64,000 bases of DNA from JAAELZ01 sp047639475 (GCA_047639475.1 JBLIOD010000009.1:8364-72363), one strand, 5' to 3'. Shown: positions 17,013-26,357, numbered from the stretch's first letter. The notes: a model not told the origin generated them from the letters alone. Made by a program: numbers and translations.

Positions 17013-18402
17013 AATGAGGCCAAGACGGTGTACGGCGAGTGAATGCGGGTTTTTCTTCTCCATTCGCATCGCCTTTTTCACTGCGCTTCAATACACGATA
17101 GAGGACAATCACAGCCAAAGCGCTGAATATTATTCCACCAATAGCTTGACCTAACAATACGCCCTTTGGGCCCATTAACTTCGCGCCCACATAGACAAAA
17201 GGAATGGTGCCAAGCGTGGTTTTACCAAAATTAAACCAAGCCGAATACTTTGGGAAATTCAAATTATTAAACGCCGCATTGGCCAAGAACCCCATGCCAT
17301 TGGCGATAAAGAATATCGCAATAAAAGTGCAGAAGAATTGCACTAACTCCGCAGCTTCTGGCCCTGCTTTAAATGCCCACACCACAAAGCCTTGGGCGAA
17401 AAATAATATCACTGACATCAGAAAGACTGTCACGATAATAAAAATCATTGAGTCTTTTATCGCTTCACGCACTCGCTGAAAATTCTGCGCGCCATAATTC
17501 TGCCCCACAATCGGCCCAATAGCGCCCGATAGCGCAAACACCATCGCAAAGGCAACTGGGGTCAATCGCCCTACTATCGCCATACCCGCCACCGCACCAC
17601 TGCCATAAGCCGCTATGGCTGAGATTACATAAGCATTGCCGATGGGCGTTGCCACGTTGGTTAGAATAGCGGGCACTGCAAATTTTATAATGCGGCCCAC
17701 GTTTTTCTTGTAGCGCGACCAGCTTAGTGGCACGTAAAAATCATGCACCTTTACCAGTAGATACGCACCCACTGAAAAGGCCACCACCCGTGCAATCACA
17801 CTGGCCCAAGCCGCCCCTTTTATTCCCATCTCCAAACCAAAAATAAGAATCGGGTCTAGAATCGCATTGGTTAACCCCGCGAGCAAAGTAATCGTCATGG
17901 CTCGCTTGGCATCCCCGAGCGCGCGCAGGCCGGATGAGCATGCCATGGCCATTACAATAAACGGCATCGACGGAATAATAATGCTTAGATAATCCACGCT
18001 GTAACCATGGCTGTCTCCTTGTGCACCGAGTAACGTAAGCAACTCTGGTATCCACGTCCAAACCAGCAACACCACGATGATGCTCAGTATCAACGCCGAC
18101 ACGAAGGTATCAATCCCCAGCTGTTTGGCATTTTTTTCTTCACCCTTGCCCAACGCCATTGAAACTAACGCCCCTAGGCATATACCCATGCCTATGCCAA
18201 TTGAGGTGGTAAAGAATATGATAGTGCTGGCAAAGCCCACTGCCGCCGCCAACTGAGGCTCACCCAGCAAGCTAATGAAATACATATCTACCAAGTCAAT
18301 AAGAAAAATTGCCATCAAACCCAAACTGCCAGCCAAGGTGGTGTCAATGACATGGCGCATGGTAGAGCCGTGCAAATATTTGGCGTTGGCTGTATTTGGC
18401 AT
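16996..18402 (-). CDS. MATE-family multidrug/toxin efflux transporter
   Basis: 468 aa with about 12 predicted membrane segments in two homologous halves. The N-terminal half starts LAGSLGLMAIFLIDLVDMYF, close to the conserved MATE TM1 pattern, and the second repeat has ALSGAIGPIVGQNYGA (GQ(N/D)xGA). These are Na+ or H+ antiporters exporting cationic compounds. The hydrophilic C-terminal tail is Arg/Ser-rich. It follows pxpABC by 13 nt after pxpC, so it may be the last gene of that operon. Confidence 0.9.
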   Translation of the reverse strand: MPNTANAKYLHGSTMRHVIDTTLAGSLGLMAIFLIDLVDMYFISLLGEPQLAAAVGFASTIIFFTTSIGIGMGICLGALVSMALGKGEEKNAKQLGIDTFVSALILSIIVVLLVWTWIPELLTLLGAQGDSHGYSVDYLSIIIPSMPFIVMAMACSSGLRALGDAKRAMTITLLAGLTNAILDPILIFGLEMGIKGAAWASVIARVVAFSVGAYLLVKVHDFYVPLSWSRYKKNVGRIIKFAVPAILTNVATPIGNAYVISAIAAYGSGAVAGMAIVGRLTPVAFAMVFALSGAIGPIVGQNYGAQNFQRVREAIKDSMIFIIVTVFLMSVILFFAQGFVVWAFKAGPEAAELVQFFCTFIAIFFIANGMGFLANAAFNNLNFPKYSAWFNFGKTTLGTIPFVYVGAKLMGPKGVLLGQAIGGIIFSALAVIVLYRVLKRSEKGDANGEEKPAFTRRTPSWPHSNNRL

Positions 18403-18415
18403 ATCGCTTAAATTG

Positions 18416-19342
18416 TTAGGTTTGCGTAAAAAATCGCAGTAGTTGTTTTAGTTGCCGCTGTGAGTTGTTCAAGGAAACGGGTTGAAACCTAACCGTTGCC
18501 CCAGGGCGACGCTGCGCCAGTTTTCCGGTATCTAAAGCCGAAACACAGCCAAACTTGGGATAGCCCCCAATGCTTTGCCTATCTCGCATTAACACAATGG
18601 GCTGCCCATCAGGCGGTATTTGAATAGCGCCGTACGCGATGCCTTCTGAAATGAGTTGCGGCCCATCATAAACAATGGCTTCACCTTGTAAACAAGATCC
18701 TTGCCGGTTTAACTTTGATGACACCTCGAAAGATTGCTGGTAGACGCTTTGTTGCTGCTCTGCAGAAAATAAATGATGCTGATAGCATTCGATTACCCCT
18801 AAGGACAAATCACCACTGTATTTAGGCACATAGGCAGGCGGTGTGCGTTTTAACGCAACCGATTGAGCCGACTTATCAAACTGCACGACGTCGTCGTTTT
18901 GTAAGCCTTCGCCATCTTGATACAGGCCGCCTAAGCCATCTCGCTTAACCGCACAAACACTGCCTAATTGCGGGGAGATATTAAAGCCACCCGCTATGGC
19001 TAAGTAAGCATAAAACCCGTCAGCTGGGCCCGCCAAGTTAAGCTCATCACCTGCGATAACAGCCATGCTGGCCCAAGGTGTTATGGGGTGACCATTTAGT
19101 GTGGCATTCATATCCGCGCCCGTGATGGCAATGACGCAAGTCGCCTGAAATTGGCCGCGAAAATGTCCGTGGCAAATTTCAATCTGCGCGCAATCAATGG
19201 CGTTATCCACCAAATGGTTGGCCCATAAGGCGGCGTGGAGATCCATCGGGCCACCGACTGACACCCCTAAATGCTGATAGTGTCTGCGGCCTAAGTCTAC
19301 TGGAATGCTGTTTATGCCCTTCTGTAGTATCTTGAGGCTCAT
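18416..19342 (-). CDS. pxpC: 5-oxoprolinase subunit C (KipA-type carboxyltransferase-like)
   Basis: 308 aa. The N-terminus has HLGVSVGGPMDLHAALWAN, matching the family's GxxxGGxxD(x)xA pattern. The central YLAIAGGFNISPQLGS and the C-terminal GYPKFGCVSALDTGKLAQ are also conserved in KipA/PxpC. With PxpA and PxpB it forms the bacterial ATP-dependent 5-oxoprolinase, converting 5-oxoproline to glutamate. Its start overlaps the pxpB stop by an ATGA. Confidence 0.92.
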   Translation of the reverse strand: MSLKILQKGINSIPVDLGRRHYQHLGVSVGGPMDLHAALWANHLVDNAIDCAQIEICHGHFRGQFQATCVIAITGADMNATLNGHPITPWASMAVIAGDELNLAGPADGFYAYLAIAGGFNISPQLGSVCAVKRDGLGGLYQDGEGLQNDDVVQFDKSAQSVALKRTPPAYVPKYSGDLSLGVIECYQHHLFSAEQQQSVYQQSFEVSSKLNRQGSCLQGEAIVYDGPQLISEGIAYGAIQIPPDGQPIVLMRDRQSIGGYPKFGCVSALDTGKLAQRRPGATVRFQPVSLNNSQRQLKQLLRFFTQT

Positions 19343-20031
19343 TGTTCGCTGCCCTTAAGGAAGTAGTATTCTTCAACACTGATAGCAGAAAATTTTATTT
19401 GATCACCAATTTGAAATGGGCACAGTGCGGGCAAGTTGTAATCCACTATTTGCATCGGGCTTCGACCAATGATATTCCAGCCACCCGGTGAGTCCGTGGG
19501 GTACACCGCCGTTTGTTGGTTAGCAATGCCCACGCTGCCAGCAGGCACTATGGCCCGCGGCGTCGCCTTACGGGCCGTGGCGATGGCATCTGGCACGTTG
19601 CCTAAAAAAGCAAAGCCCGGGCAAAAGCCAATGGCATACACGGTGTAGCTAGTCTCGCTATGTAGTTGCATTATTTCATCCGTGCCACAATTTCGCTGCT
19701 GGGCCATCTCGTCAATGTCCAACGCAAACTCAGGGGCATAACACACCGGAATTTGCACTAATTTGGCAGCACGTTCTTCTGTTGAATCGTGTGATTCTTC
19801 TAGAAATGCTTGCTCTATCTGCCGCTGTAGCGATTCGTGGCTCAGGCTAAACAGGTCAAATTGAATGAGTACCGAGGTATAAGAAGGTACACATTCAACG
19901 ATAGATGACCCACAACGTTCTCGAAGTGATACAACTAAACGCTGAATTTGTGCTGACAGTGCTTCACTGGCCCTTGAATCAAACCGGACTATTAACGTGT
20001 CTTCCGATAGGAAGTCGACCGTGGCTTTCAT
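19339..20031 (-). CDS. pxpB: 5-oxoprolinase subunit B (KipI-like)
   Basis: 230 aa. Contains the KipI signature AIGFCPGFAFLGNVPD, then ARKATPRAIVPAGSVGIA and YPTDSPGGWNIIGRSP, all highly conserved in PxpB/KipI. It is an allophanate-hydrolase subunit-1-like protein and acts as a subunit of the 5-oxoprolinase with PxpA and PxpC. It lies 47 nt after pxpA and is coupled by ATGA to pxpC. Confidence 0.94.
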   Translation of the reverse strand: MKATVDFLSEDTLIVRFDSRASEALSAQIQRLVVSLRERCGSSIVECVPSYTSVLIQFDLFSLSHESLQRQIEQAFLEESHDSTEERAAKLVQIPVCYAPEFALDIDEMAQQRNCGTDEIMQLHSETSYTVYAIGFCPGFAFLGNVPDAIATARKATPRAIVPAGSVGIANQQTAVYPTDSPGGWNIIGRSPMQIVDYNLPALCPFQIGDQIKFSAISVEEYYFLKGSEQ

Positions 20032-20078
20032 TCTGACTACTAAAAGTTATAGAGTACGAACGAATTCAGAAGCCCGCC

Positions 20079-20873
20079 TCAAGCGACTAGTTCCGGCAAT
20101 GTTTTTAAGGTGTAACCCGCCTGCGCCAAGGCGCGATGCAAGTTTCTGGCCACCTCAACACTGTGGGCATTGTCGCCATGTACGCAAATGCTGTGTATAG
20201 ATGTTTTTAACAATTTACCCGATTGCGTCACTATTCCGCCCTGCTCTAGGCAGGCTAGCACTTGCTTGACACAGTCTGTCACGTCATGTAACACGGCACC
20301 AGGTTCCGATCGAGGCACCAGATTACCGTCATCCTGATAAGCTCTATCAGCAAAGATTTCGTTGGCGATAGTTAAGCCAAGCATCGCGCCCTGAATTGCC
20401 AATTGTGAACCGGCAGGAGCCAATAGAATCAAATCGCTGCGGTACTCCTTAATGGCGCTGGCAATCACCGACGCCATTACCGCATCTTCACAGGCCATAT
20501 TATTCATGGCTCCATGAGGTTTAACGTGGGTTAATCGTGTTCCCATTGCCTTGGCCACACCGTCAATTGCCGCAACCTGGTACCACAACGTTGCACGCAA
20601 CTCTTCATTGCTTAACACCATCTTACGGCGTCCAAAACCTTGCAAGTCAGGAAACGAAGGATGAGCACCTATGCTGACTTGATTATCCATAGCCAACTCT
20701 AAGGCTTGCTGCATCACCAATGGATCACCGCCGTGAAAGCCGCAGGCGATATTGGCTGAGCCGATTATGGGAATCAACGCCGCATCATCGCCCATTTGGT
20801 AACTGCCATAGCTTTCACCCACATCCGCATTAAGGTTTACTGCGGTGGTACGGGGGTTTGTATTTCCAGTCAT
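20079..20873 (-). CDS. pxpA: 5-oxoprolinase subunit A (LamB/YcsF family)
   Basis: 264 aa. The N-terminal NLNADVGESYG and GSANIACGFHGGDP are the classic LamB/YcsF signatures. GAHPSFPDLQGFGRR and HVKPHGAMNNMA also fit. It is the first gene of pxpABC on the minus strand. Upstream (to 20965) lies the terminator of the DUF1127 gene and a promoter-sized spacer. The operon lets the cell reuse 5-oxoproline formed spontaneously from glutamine or from glutathione turnover. Confidence 0.95.
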   Translation of the reverse strand: MTGNTNPRTTAVNLNADVGESYGSYQMGDDAALIPIIGSANIACGFHGGDPLVMQQALELAMDNQVSIGAHPSFPDLQGFGRRKMVLSNEELRATLWYQVAAIDGVAKAMGTRLTHVKPHGAMNNMACEDAVMASVIASAIKEYRSDLILLAPAGSQLAIQGAMLGLTIANEIFADRAYQDDGNLVPRSEPGAVLHDVTDCVKQVLACLEQGGIVTQSGKLLKTSIHSICVHGDNAHSVEVARNLHRALAQAGYTLKTLPELVA

Positions 20874-20964
20874 CGCTTAAAATCGATTGCCAAAGCTGTT
20901 TGATTGTTTGGCAGTTTATCTTAAGGACAGAGGGGTTGATAGTCTGTTTAAGATCAATAGACAT

Positions 20965-20992
20965 AAAAAAGGGACGCCGCATTGGACGTCCC
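20965..20992 (-). terminator. Rho-independent terminator downstream of the DUF1127 gene
   Basis: On the minus strand GGGACG (20992-20987) pairs with CGTCCC (20976-20971), and six T follow (20970-20965). It is 33 nt after the DUF1127 stop and upstream of pxpA. Confidence 0.8.
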
Positions 20993-21024
20993 AAACTATC
21001 ATCAAGGAGGAGAGATGAATTTTT

Positions 21025-21297
21025 CTAAGCAGCTTGCCTGATGTGAGTCTCAGCAACGATAGGCGCTACTGAAGTTTGCTGCACAAGCGTGCTAACTGAG
21101 GCAAAATCGCCTCGGTGATGAACAACTTCATCAATTTGACCACGAGAGATGCCTATGTCTTTCAAAAGCGCATCCGGTAAATTGTTTAGTTGAATCATCG
21201 CTTGACGGCGGTTGCGCCAAACTTTAAATTGTTGTAAATAACGTGCAGTAAGACTTACTTTATTCTGCGCTGTGTTTAGATGTGCAACATTAGTCAT
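21025..21297 (-). CDS. DUF1127 (YjiS-like) small protein
   Basis: 90 aa from the ATG at 21297. I chose it because AGGTGA lies 5 nt upstream; an upstream GTG would sit inside that site. The DUF1127 core is seen: YLQQFKVWRNRRQAMIQLNN, then LPDALLKDIGISRGQIDEVV. In other proteobacteria DUF1127 proteins are linked to RNA turnover and phosphate or stress responses, but that role is not shown here. The C-terminal extension of about 30 residues is not conserved. It follows a 28-aa ORF whose stop overlaps its ribosome-binding site, and is followed by a terminator. Confidence 0.86.
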   Translation of the reverse strand: MTNVAHLNTAQNKVSLTARYLQQFKVWRNRRQAMIQLNNLPDALLKDIGISRGQIDEVVHHRGDFASVSTLVQQTSVAPIVAETHIRQAA

Positions 21298-21306
21298 TTT
21301 GATCAC

Positions 21307-21393
21307 CTAGTTAGCTAGCGTCATTGCAAGAGTTAAAATAGTAATAGCCCCAACATAAGCTACGCCAACTCGAACCATTAAATCATTTGTCAT
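21307..21393 (-). CDS. 28-aa hydrophobic small ORF coupled to the DUF1127 gene
   Basis: The ORF runs MTNDLMVRVGVAYVGAITIL and on to a TAG. The 7 nt before its ATG follow CGAGG, a good Shine-Dalgarno. Residues 9-26 form one predicted membrane segment with small and aliphatic residues. Its stop lies 9 nt before the DUF1127 ATG, and CTAGGTGATC includes both the stop and the DUF1127 ribosome-binding site, so translational coupling is likely. Function unknown. Confidence 0.55.
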   Translation of the reverse strand: MTNDLMVRVGVAYVGAITILTLAMTLAN

Positions 21394-21782
21394 TTTTTTG
21401 CCTCGTTATTTACCAGCCCAGTGCTGATGGGGAGAATATAGCCCTGCCTCCCTTAATAAACTAACGACGAATATTCATGCTTTACCCCATGGTTTATTCA
21501 TGTATTATTTTTATACAATAATTTCAACATCTTATAAGCATAAATAACAACGAACTATCAAAATATAGTTGCTATTTTATGGCTATTTTCCCCTTTATTT
21601 CCCTAAAAACACTACCGCTTAGCTCAAAATTATTGCCGCCAGTGCGCGCTTTCACTTAATTTTGCCCATTACAGTCTCTAATTTTTACCAATACCAATCA
21701 TCCGTGACCTGAAATAGGCGTCGCTAAAACAATCCGACTGATAGCCTTAACCGCTGAATCTATACCCCCTCGATAAAGTCGA
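21394..21782. other. Gene-free AT-rich spacer between the DUF1127 unit and the channel gene
   Basis: No ORF with a ribosome-binding site, no clear tandem repeat and no tRNA-like fold was found. The side near 21400-21560 is AT-rich and should carry the promoter of the small-ORF/DUF1127 unit. I see no clear terminator for the channel gene. Confidence 0.6.
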
Positions 21783-22211
21783 TCAGTTTGATTTCTCTTC
21801 TTGCCACTGGCTTTCAATTTGATAATACAAAAATGACGCTGTCAAAGCAATTAACACCAGCCCCACTAAAGAATCAATTGCCACGATAAACCTTAGGTCA
21901 CCGACAGGTGAAATGTCTCCGAAGCCTACGGTGGTATAAGTGGTAAACAAAAAGTAAACACAGTCCATAAAAGTGCATTGAAGATTGCCTTGTAAACTGC
22001 CCCAGTCCTCGAACTGTATCAACTTAAAATAGGCAAAAGCATAGATCCAAACCTCCATTACATGCGCCATTAAGGCACCTAAAACTCCGAGGGAGATTTT
22101 TAAGCGCGGCTTTATTTTCAACTTAGGTATCCATTTACCCAAATGATGTAAAGCTTCATAGTGTAGAACCACTACCAATACAATAATCAAACAATTAACT
22201 AAGTAAACCAT
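21783..22211 (-). CDS. Two-TM potassium channel-like protein
   Basis: 142 aa. Hydrophobic segments near 1-16, 40-65 and 110-130 flank a P-loop with the selectivity filter FTTYTTVGFGDISP, so it is a K+ channel pore (ion channel 2 family) with no cytoplasmic RCK domain. The re-entrant region lies just after CTFMDCVYFLF. The short C-terminal tail (YYQIESQWQEEKSN) is hydrophilic. It lies downstream of sseA (31-nt gap) and may be co-transcribed. Confidence 0.85.
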   Translation of the reverse strand: MVYLVNCLIIVLVVVLHYEALHHLGKWIPKLKIKPRLKISLGVLGALMAHVMEVWIYAFAYFKLIQFEDWGSLQGNLQCTFMDCVYFLFTTYTTVGFGDISPVGDLRFIVAIDSLVGLVLIALTASFLYYQIESQWQEEKSN

Positions 22212-22242
22212 ATTGCCTCTCGATGAGCATTAATCGCTTAAA

Positions 22243-23094
22243 CTACAGGCACGTGCCCACCTTGTCGCGTTCCTCGCTGCGTATCCATTCGCTCCAAGAG
22301 CCTGGATACAATCGGCTAAAACCTAAACCAGCGTAGGCCATCGACAAAATATTGTGGCAAGCGAATACGCCCGAGCCGCAATAATGCACCGAGTCTGCTA
22401 ATTCAGCCTCGGTCGCAATTTGTAAAAAGTTATCTCGGATCGCTTGCGTCGATTTAAATTGTCCGCTTTCCAAGTTATCAGGCACAGGTAAATTTAACGC
22501 GCCTGGAATACGCCCTGCCAATGCATCAATAGACTCTTCATCACCTTGGTATCTTTCAACGGTCCGGGCGTCGATCAGTTCAAAGTCTTTAGTAATCAAA
22601 TTAGCTTCAACCTCGTCTACTTCTAACCAGGCGGCTGTGTTTGGCACTAGGACGTAAGGCTGGGAAGTGATTTGCATTACTGGCAATTCCGTAGTTAATT
22701 CGCCATCTACAGCTTGCCAAGCTGCTAACCCCCCATTAAGCACCGCTACAGGCGAATGCCCACAGGCTTGTAACAACCACCAAAGGCGGGAAGCAAAGGC
22801 CCCACCCATGTCATCATAAGCAATAACCTGCGCGGTAGCGTTAACACCCCACTCGTTAACTTTAGCAGCGAATGCTTCGAAGTCAGGCAAAGGGTGTCTG
22901 CCGGTATGCAGGGTGATAGGGCTAGAGAGGTCGTGATCTAAATGGGCGTAGAAAGAACCGGGGATATGGGCTTGTACATATTGCTGCTCCCCTAGCGCCG
23001 TGTCCGCCAAAGAAAATCGGCAATCAACCACTACCCAATCGCTTTGTTGATTAGCGATTAATTCTGCAGAACTAATAAGTGTTGTGTAAGTCAT
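22243..23094 (-). CDS. sseA: 3-mercaptopyruvate/thiosulfate sulfurtransferase
   Basis: 283 aa with two rhodanese domains. The N-terminal domain is inactive-like (LADTALGEQQYVQAHIPGS) and the C-terminal active one has DARTVERYQGDEES and the catalytic Cys loop YCGSGVFACHNIL. The CGSGV form is typical of SseA mercaptopyruvate sulfurtransferases; thiosulfate enzymes usually have CRKGVT. It transfers sulfane sulfur to cyanide or thiols. It is divergent from the SulP gene. Confidence 0.88.
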   Translation of the reverse strand: MTYTTLISSAELIANQQSDWVVVDCRFSLADTALGEQQYVQAHIPGSFYAHLDHDLSSPITLHTGRHPLPDFEAFAAKVNEWGVNATAQVIAYDDMGGAFASRLWWLLQACGHSPVAVLNGGLAAWQAVDGELTTELPVMQITSQPYVLVPNTAAWLEVDEVEANLITKDFELIDARTVERYQGDEESIDALAGRIPGALNLPVPDNLESGQFKSTQAIRDNFLQIATEAELADSVHYCGSGVFACHNILSMAYAGLGFSRLYPGSWSEWIRSEERDKVGTCL

Positions 23095-23279
23095 AGTCGA
23101 GAGCTTAAATTAATTAGCCCAATCAGTGAAGCCTAAACTTAAATATCCAGCGTATTGGCTTACTTAAGCCCCCTATTAAAAAGATTGTTACTCTCAACGT
23201 CGAGGCATCGCATATAATGAAGTCGCTTGGTTTAAGCAATCCTAAAAATACGCGAACAAAAATAAGTAACGATTAAACT

Positions 23280-25094
23280 GTGACGTCAAGAGAGCTGTTA
23301 GCAAGGATCAGAAATATGCTGATTCCTACCTTCGACCAGATCGGAGAGCTAAGGGATTTCGAAACAGTCAAAATAGATGTTTTGGCCGGCGTCACTGTTG
23401 CATTGGTGCTGGTGCCGCAATCAATGGCCTATGCGCAATTGGCCGGCCTACCCGCTTACTTTGGCCTTTACGCCTCGTTCCTCCCGCCTATTGTTGCCGC
23501 TATATTTGGTTCCTCAAGGCAACTAGAAACCGGCCCCGTTGCGGTGGTGTCTTTGATGACAGCCGCCGCACTAGAGCCTTTGGCCGCCTCGGGCAGCTCA
23601 GGCTTTCTAGCGTACGCCACCTTGTTAGCCATATTTATCGGCAGCTTCCAAATGATGTTAGGGTTTTTTCGCCTTGGCGTACTGGTTGATTTCTTATCCC
23701 ATCCAGTTGTGGTCGGCTTCACCAACGCGGGCGCCATCATTATTGGCACGTCCCAGCTAGGCAAGCTGTTTGGCGTTTCTGTTGAAAAGGCCGACCATCA
23801 CTACGAAACCGTCTTTCGCACTTTACAAGAAGTGGCCAGCCACACCCATTGGCCCACCCTATGCATGGCCATGTTAGCAATAGGTTTGATGGTGGGTATT
23901 AAAAAATACAAGCCAACCTTTCCCAACGTGTTGATCGCCGTAGTCATTACTACTTTAATCGCAAAGTTTTTTGATTATGCCGGCAGCGGCGGTGCGATAG
24001 TGGGCAATGTACCCAGCGGTTTACCGAGAGTGTCTATTCCTTCGATCAATACTGAAGTGATCTTAGAGCTGGCCACCGCCGCCATCGTTATCGCGCTAAT
24101 CGGTTTTATGGAAGCGATCTCGGTCGCCAAAGCGATAGCTGCGCGCACACGTCAACGCATCGATGCCAACCAAGAATTAGTCGGCCAAGGGCTGGCCAAT
24201 ATCGTGTCGGGTTTGACTAGTGGTTATGCAGTATCAGGTTCTTTCTCACGTTCGGCGATCAATAACGAAGCCGGAGCGCGCACGGGCTTTTCCTCAATCG
24301 TAACGGGCGGCGTTGTCGGCATTACTCTGCTGTTTTTAACGCCACTTTTATATCATTTACCACAAGCCACCTTGGCGGCTATCATCATTATGGCAGTTAT
24401 TGGCCTGGTGAAAATTGAGCCAGTCATCCACGCGTGGAAAGCCGAAAAACATGACGGCATCGTCGCCATAGTCACCTTTGTGCTTACTTTGGTTATGGCA
24501 CCGCATCTAGACAAGGGCATCATTATTGGCGTGGTGTTATCGATGGCCTTATTCATCTATCGCACCATGCGTCCGCGCTTTGCCGTAATCAGCCGGCACA
24601 GTGATGGCACCTTTCGCGATCTCGAGATACATCCTGAGTTAGACGATTGCAAACACATCATGGCGATTCGTTTTGACATGTCACTGTATTATGCCAACGC
24701 GGGTTATTTTGAAACCCGCGTATTACAAATGGCCGCAGACCACCCGGACGCAAAATTCATCATCTTAGATGCGGAAGGCATCAATATGTTGGATTCCACC
24801 GGTGAAATGGTACTAAACCAACTCAGAGAGCGACTACAAACCGCTGGCGTGACTTTCCTCATTGCCAGAATGAAACGGCAGTTCATGACCAGCATGCGAA
24901 AAACCGGCCAAGTTCAAGCAATGGGTGACGACCATTTTTTCTCTCGTCTGGCTTTCGCATTAACCTACGCATGGACTAACCTAGAGTGCAGTAAATGCGA
25001 CAATGCAGAAAATTGCCCTCTGCGGCCATCAGTTGCACTCAAGCAACATGAAGAGAGAAAAGCCGCTTTGACGGGCATTCCGGTGAAAAGTTAA
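23280..25094 (+). CDS. SulP-family anion permease (sulfate transporter-like) with STAS domain
   Basis: 604 aa. The conserved VALVLVPQSMAYAQLAGLP (TM2 region) and the TGPVAVVSLMTAAAL repeat are SulP hallmarks. The STAS domain spans about 448-560 (FIILDAEGINMLDSTGEMVL). The tail has an unusual ECSKCDNAENCPLRPS Cys cluster. The GTG start at 23280 is possible, but an ATG at 23316 has AAGGA 8 nt before it and is perhaps the real start. A TATAAT at 23213-23218 may be the promoter -10. Substrate is inferred (sulfate or bicarbonate). Upstream is divergent sseA; downstream by 5 nt is a chelatase gene. Confidence 0.88.
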   Translation: MTSRELLARIRNMLIPTFDQIGELRDFETVKIDVLAGVTVALVLVPQSMAYAQLAGLPAYFGLYASFLPPIVAAIFGSSRQLETGPVAVVSLMTAAALEPLAASGSSGFLAYATLLAIFIGSFQMMLGFFRLGVLVDFLSHPVVVGFTNAGAIIIGTSQLGKLFGVSVEKADHHYETVFRTLQEVASHTHWPTLCMAMLAIGLMVGIKKYKPTFPNVLIAVVITTLIAKFFDYAGSGGAIVGNVPSGLPRVSIPSINTEVILELATAAIVIALIGFMEAISVAKAIAARTRQRIDANQELVGQGLANIVSGLTSGYAVSGSFSRSAINNEAGARTGFSSIVTGGVVGITLLFLTPLLYHLPQATLAAIIIMAVIGLVKIEPVIHAWKAEKHDGIVAIVTFVLTLVMAPHLDKGIIIGVVLSMALFIYRTMRPRFAVISRHSDGTFRDLEIHPELDDCKHIMAIRFDMSLYYANAGYFETRVLQMAADHPDAKFIILDAEGINMLDSTGEMVLNQLRERLQTAGVTFLIARMKRQFMTSMRKTGQVQAMGDDHFFSRLAFALTYAWTNLECSKCDNAENCPLRPSVALKQHEERKAALTGIPVKS

Positions 25095-25099
25095 CCCAA

Positions 25100-25471
25100 A
25101 TGAAAGCGCTACTATTGGTTGCCCATGGCAGCAGACGCACACAGTCAAATGATGAAATAGAAGCGCTGGCCGCCTCATTGCGCGAACAGTCGGCAGAATT
25201 CGACTTAATTGATCATGCCTTCCTTGAACTGGTCGAGCCGTCTATTGAACAAGGCTTTCAAAAATTAGTTGATTTAGGCGCGCAGCATATAACCGTCATG
25301 CCGTATTTTTTATCTGCGGGTAACCACGTGATAAAAGACGTTCCCAAGATCGTAAAAGCGTTCGCTCAACAACACCCCAAGTTAACTATTGCCGTCGCGC
25401 CACACTTTGGCTCAGCACCAGGCGTAGCCGAGCTGATGCTGTCTCTAGCCAACAACGCCAAGACGCCTTAG
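25100..25471 (+). CDS. CbiX/SirB-type chelatase (short form)
   Basis: 123 aa. Single-domain CbiX-family fold with LLVAHGSRRTQSNDEIEAL at the N-terminus (metal-binding His) and VMPYFLSAGNHVIKDVP (second His). Such enzymes insert Fe2+ (SirB) or Co2+ (CbiX) into sirohydrochlorin. Adjacent to a SulP permease, the SirB role of making siroheme for sulfite reductase is plausible. It starts 5 nt after the SulP stop, so it is probably in the same operon. Confidence 0.84.
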   Translation: MKALLLVAHGSRRTQSNDEIEALAASLREQSAEFDLIDHAFLELVEPSIEQGFQKLVDLGAQHITVMPYFLSAGNHVIKDVPKIVKAFAQQHPKLTIAVAPHFGSAPGVAELMLSLANNAKTP

Positions 25472-25534
25472 TAACAAATACTTCGCTTCAACGGCACTGT
25501 TTGCTGATATTGCGGTCATATCAAGACACAGATC

Positions 25535-26356
25535 ATGATTGAAAATATGAAGTTTTACAAAAACCTCACTGCGTGGACATTGGTCGCGCTTCTATTTGGT
25601 TTAACCCAAGGGGCGTATGCTGGCACAGATTGGTCTCAAAATAATTCCTCCTCAAGCACCGCTGTCGACCACACCGCTTGGAATGTCGTGCTACAAAACA
25701 GCATTACAACCGACAGCACAGGACTCAACCTATTTGATTATGACGCAGCAGCAGCGACTCATAAAAGTGCAGTGGCGGAGTACGTTAAAAAACTAGAAAA
25801 CACTACAGTAACCGCTCTAAGCAAGCCCGAGCAAAAAGCACTGTGGATTAATTTGTATAACGCGCTGACGGTTAAGTTGATTATTGACAACTTGCCGGTC
25901 GACAGCATCAAGGAAATCAAACCTAGTTTGCTTAGCTTTGGCCCGTGGGATAAAGAACTGACTACAGTGGAGGGCCAAGCACTTAGTTTGAATGACATAG
26001 AGCACGAAATACTGCGACCCCTTTTTGGCGACAACCGCATTCATTACGCTGTCAACTGCGCATCGATTGGCTGTCCGAACCTGCAGAACAAAGCTTATAC
26101 CGCTGACAATACAGAGGCGCTTTTGGATTTTTCTGCGAAGCAATACGTTAACCATCCTCGCGGCGTCACTATTGAAGATGAAGAAGACCTGATACTTTCC
26201 AGCATCTATAAATGGTACAGCGAAGATTTTGGCGAAGATGAAGAAGACTTGATCGATCATCTTTCAAAATATGCCGAACCTGCGCTAAAAACTCAGCTGG
26301 AGCTATTCGATGAGGTAGATGATTATCAATATAATTGGGACTTAAACCAGTCTTAG
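25535..26356 (+). CDS. DUF547 domain protein, secreted
   Basis: 273 aa. Signal peptide up to about GAYAGTDW. The DUF547 core is seen: KALWINLYNALTVKLII, then HEILRPLFGDNRIHYAVNC and ASIGCPNLQNKAYTADN. The family has a papain-like/NlpC-type fold but its role is unknown, and several members lie near glycosyltransferases. It follows the chelatase by 63 nt and is 1 nt from the GT2 gene start, so it should be co-transcribed with it. Confidence 0.85.
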   Translation: MIENMKFYKNLTAWTLVALLFGLTQGAYAGTDWSQNNSSSSTAVDHTAWNVVLQNSITTDSTGLNLFDYDAAAATHKSAVAEYVKKLENTTVTALSKPEQKALWINLYNALTVKLIIDNLPVDSIKEIKPSLLSFGPWDKELTTVEGQALSLNDIEHEILRPLFGDNRIHYAVNCASIGCPNLQNKAYTADNTEALLDFSAKQYVNHPRGVTIEDEEDLILSSIYKWYSEDFGEDEEDLIDHLSKYAEPALKTQLELFDEVDDYQYNWDLNQS

Positions 26357-26357
26357 A

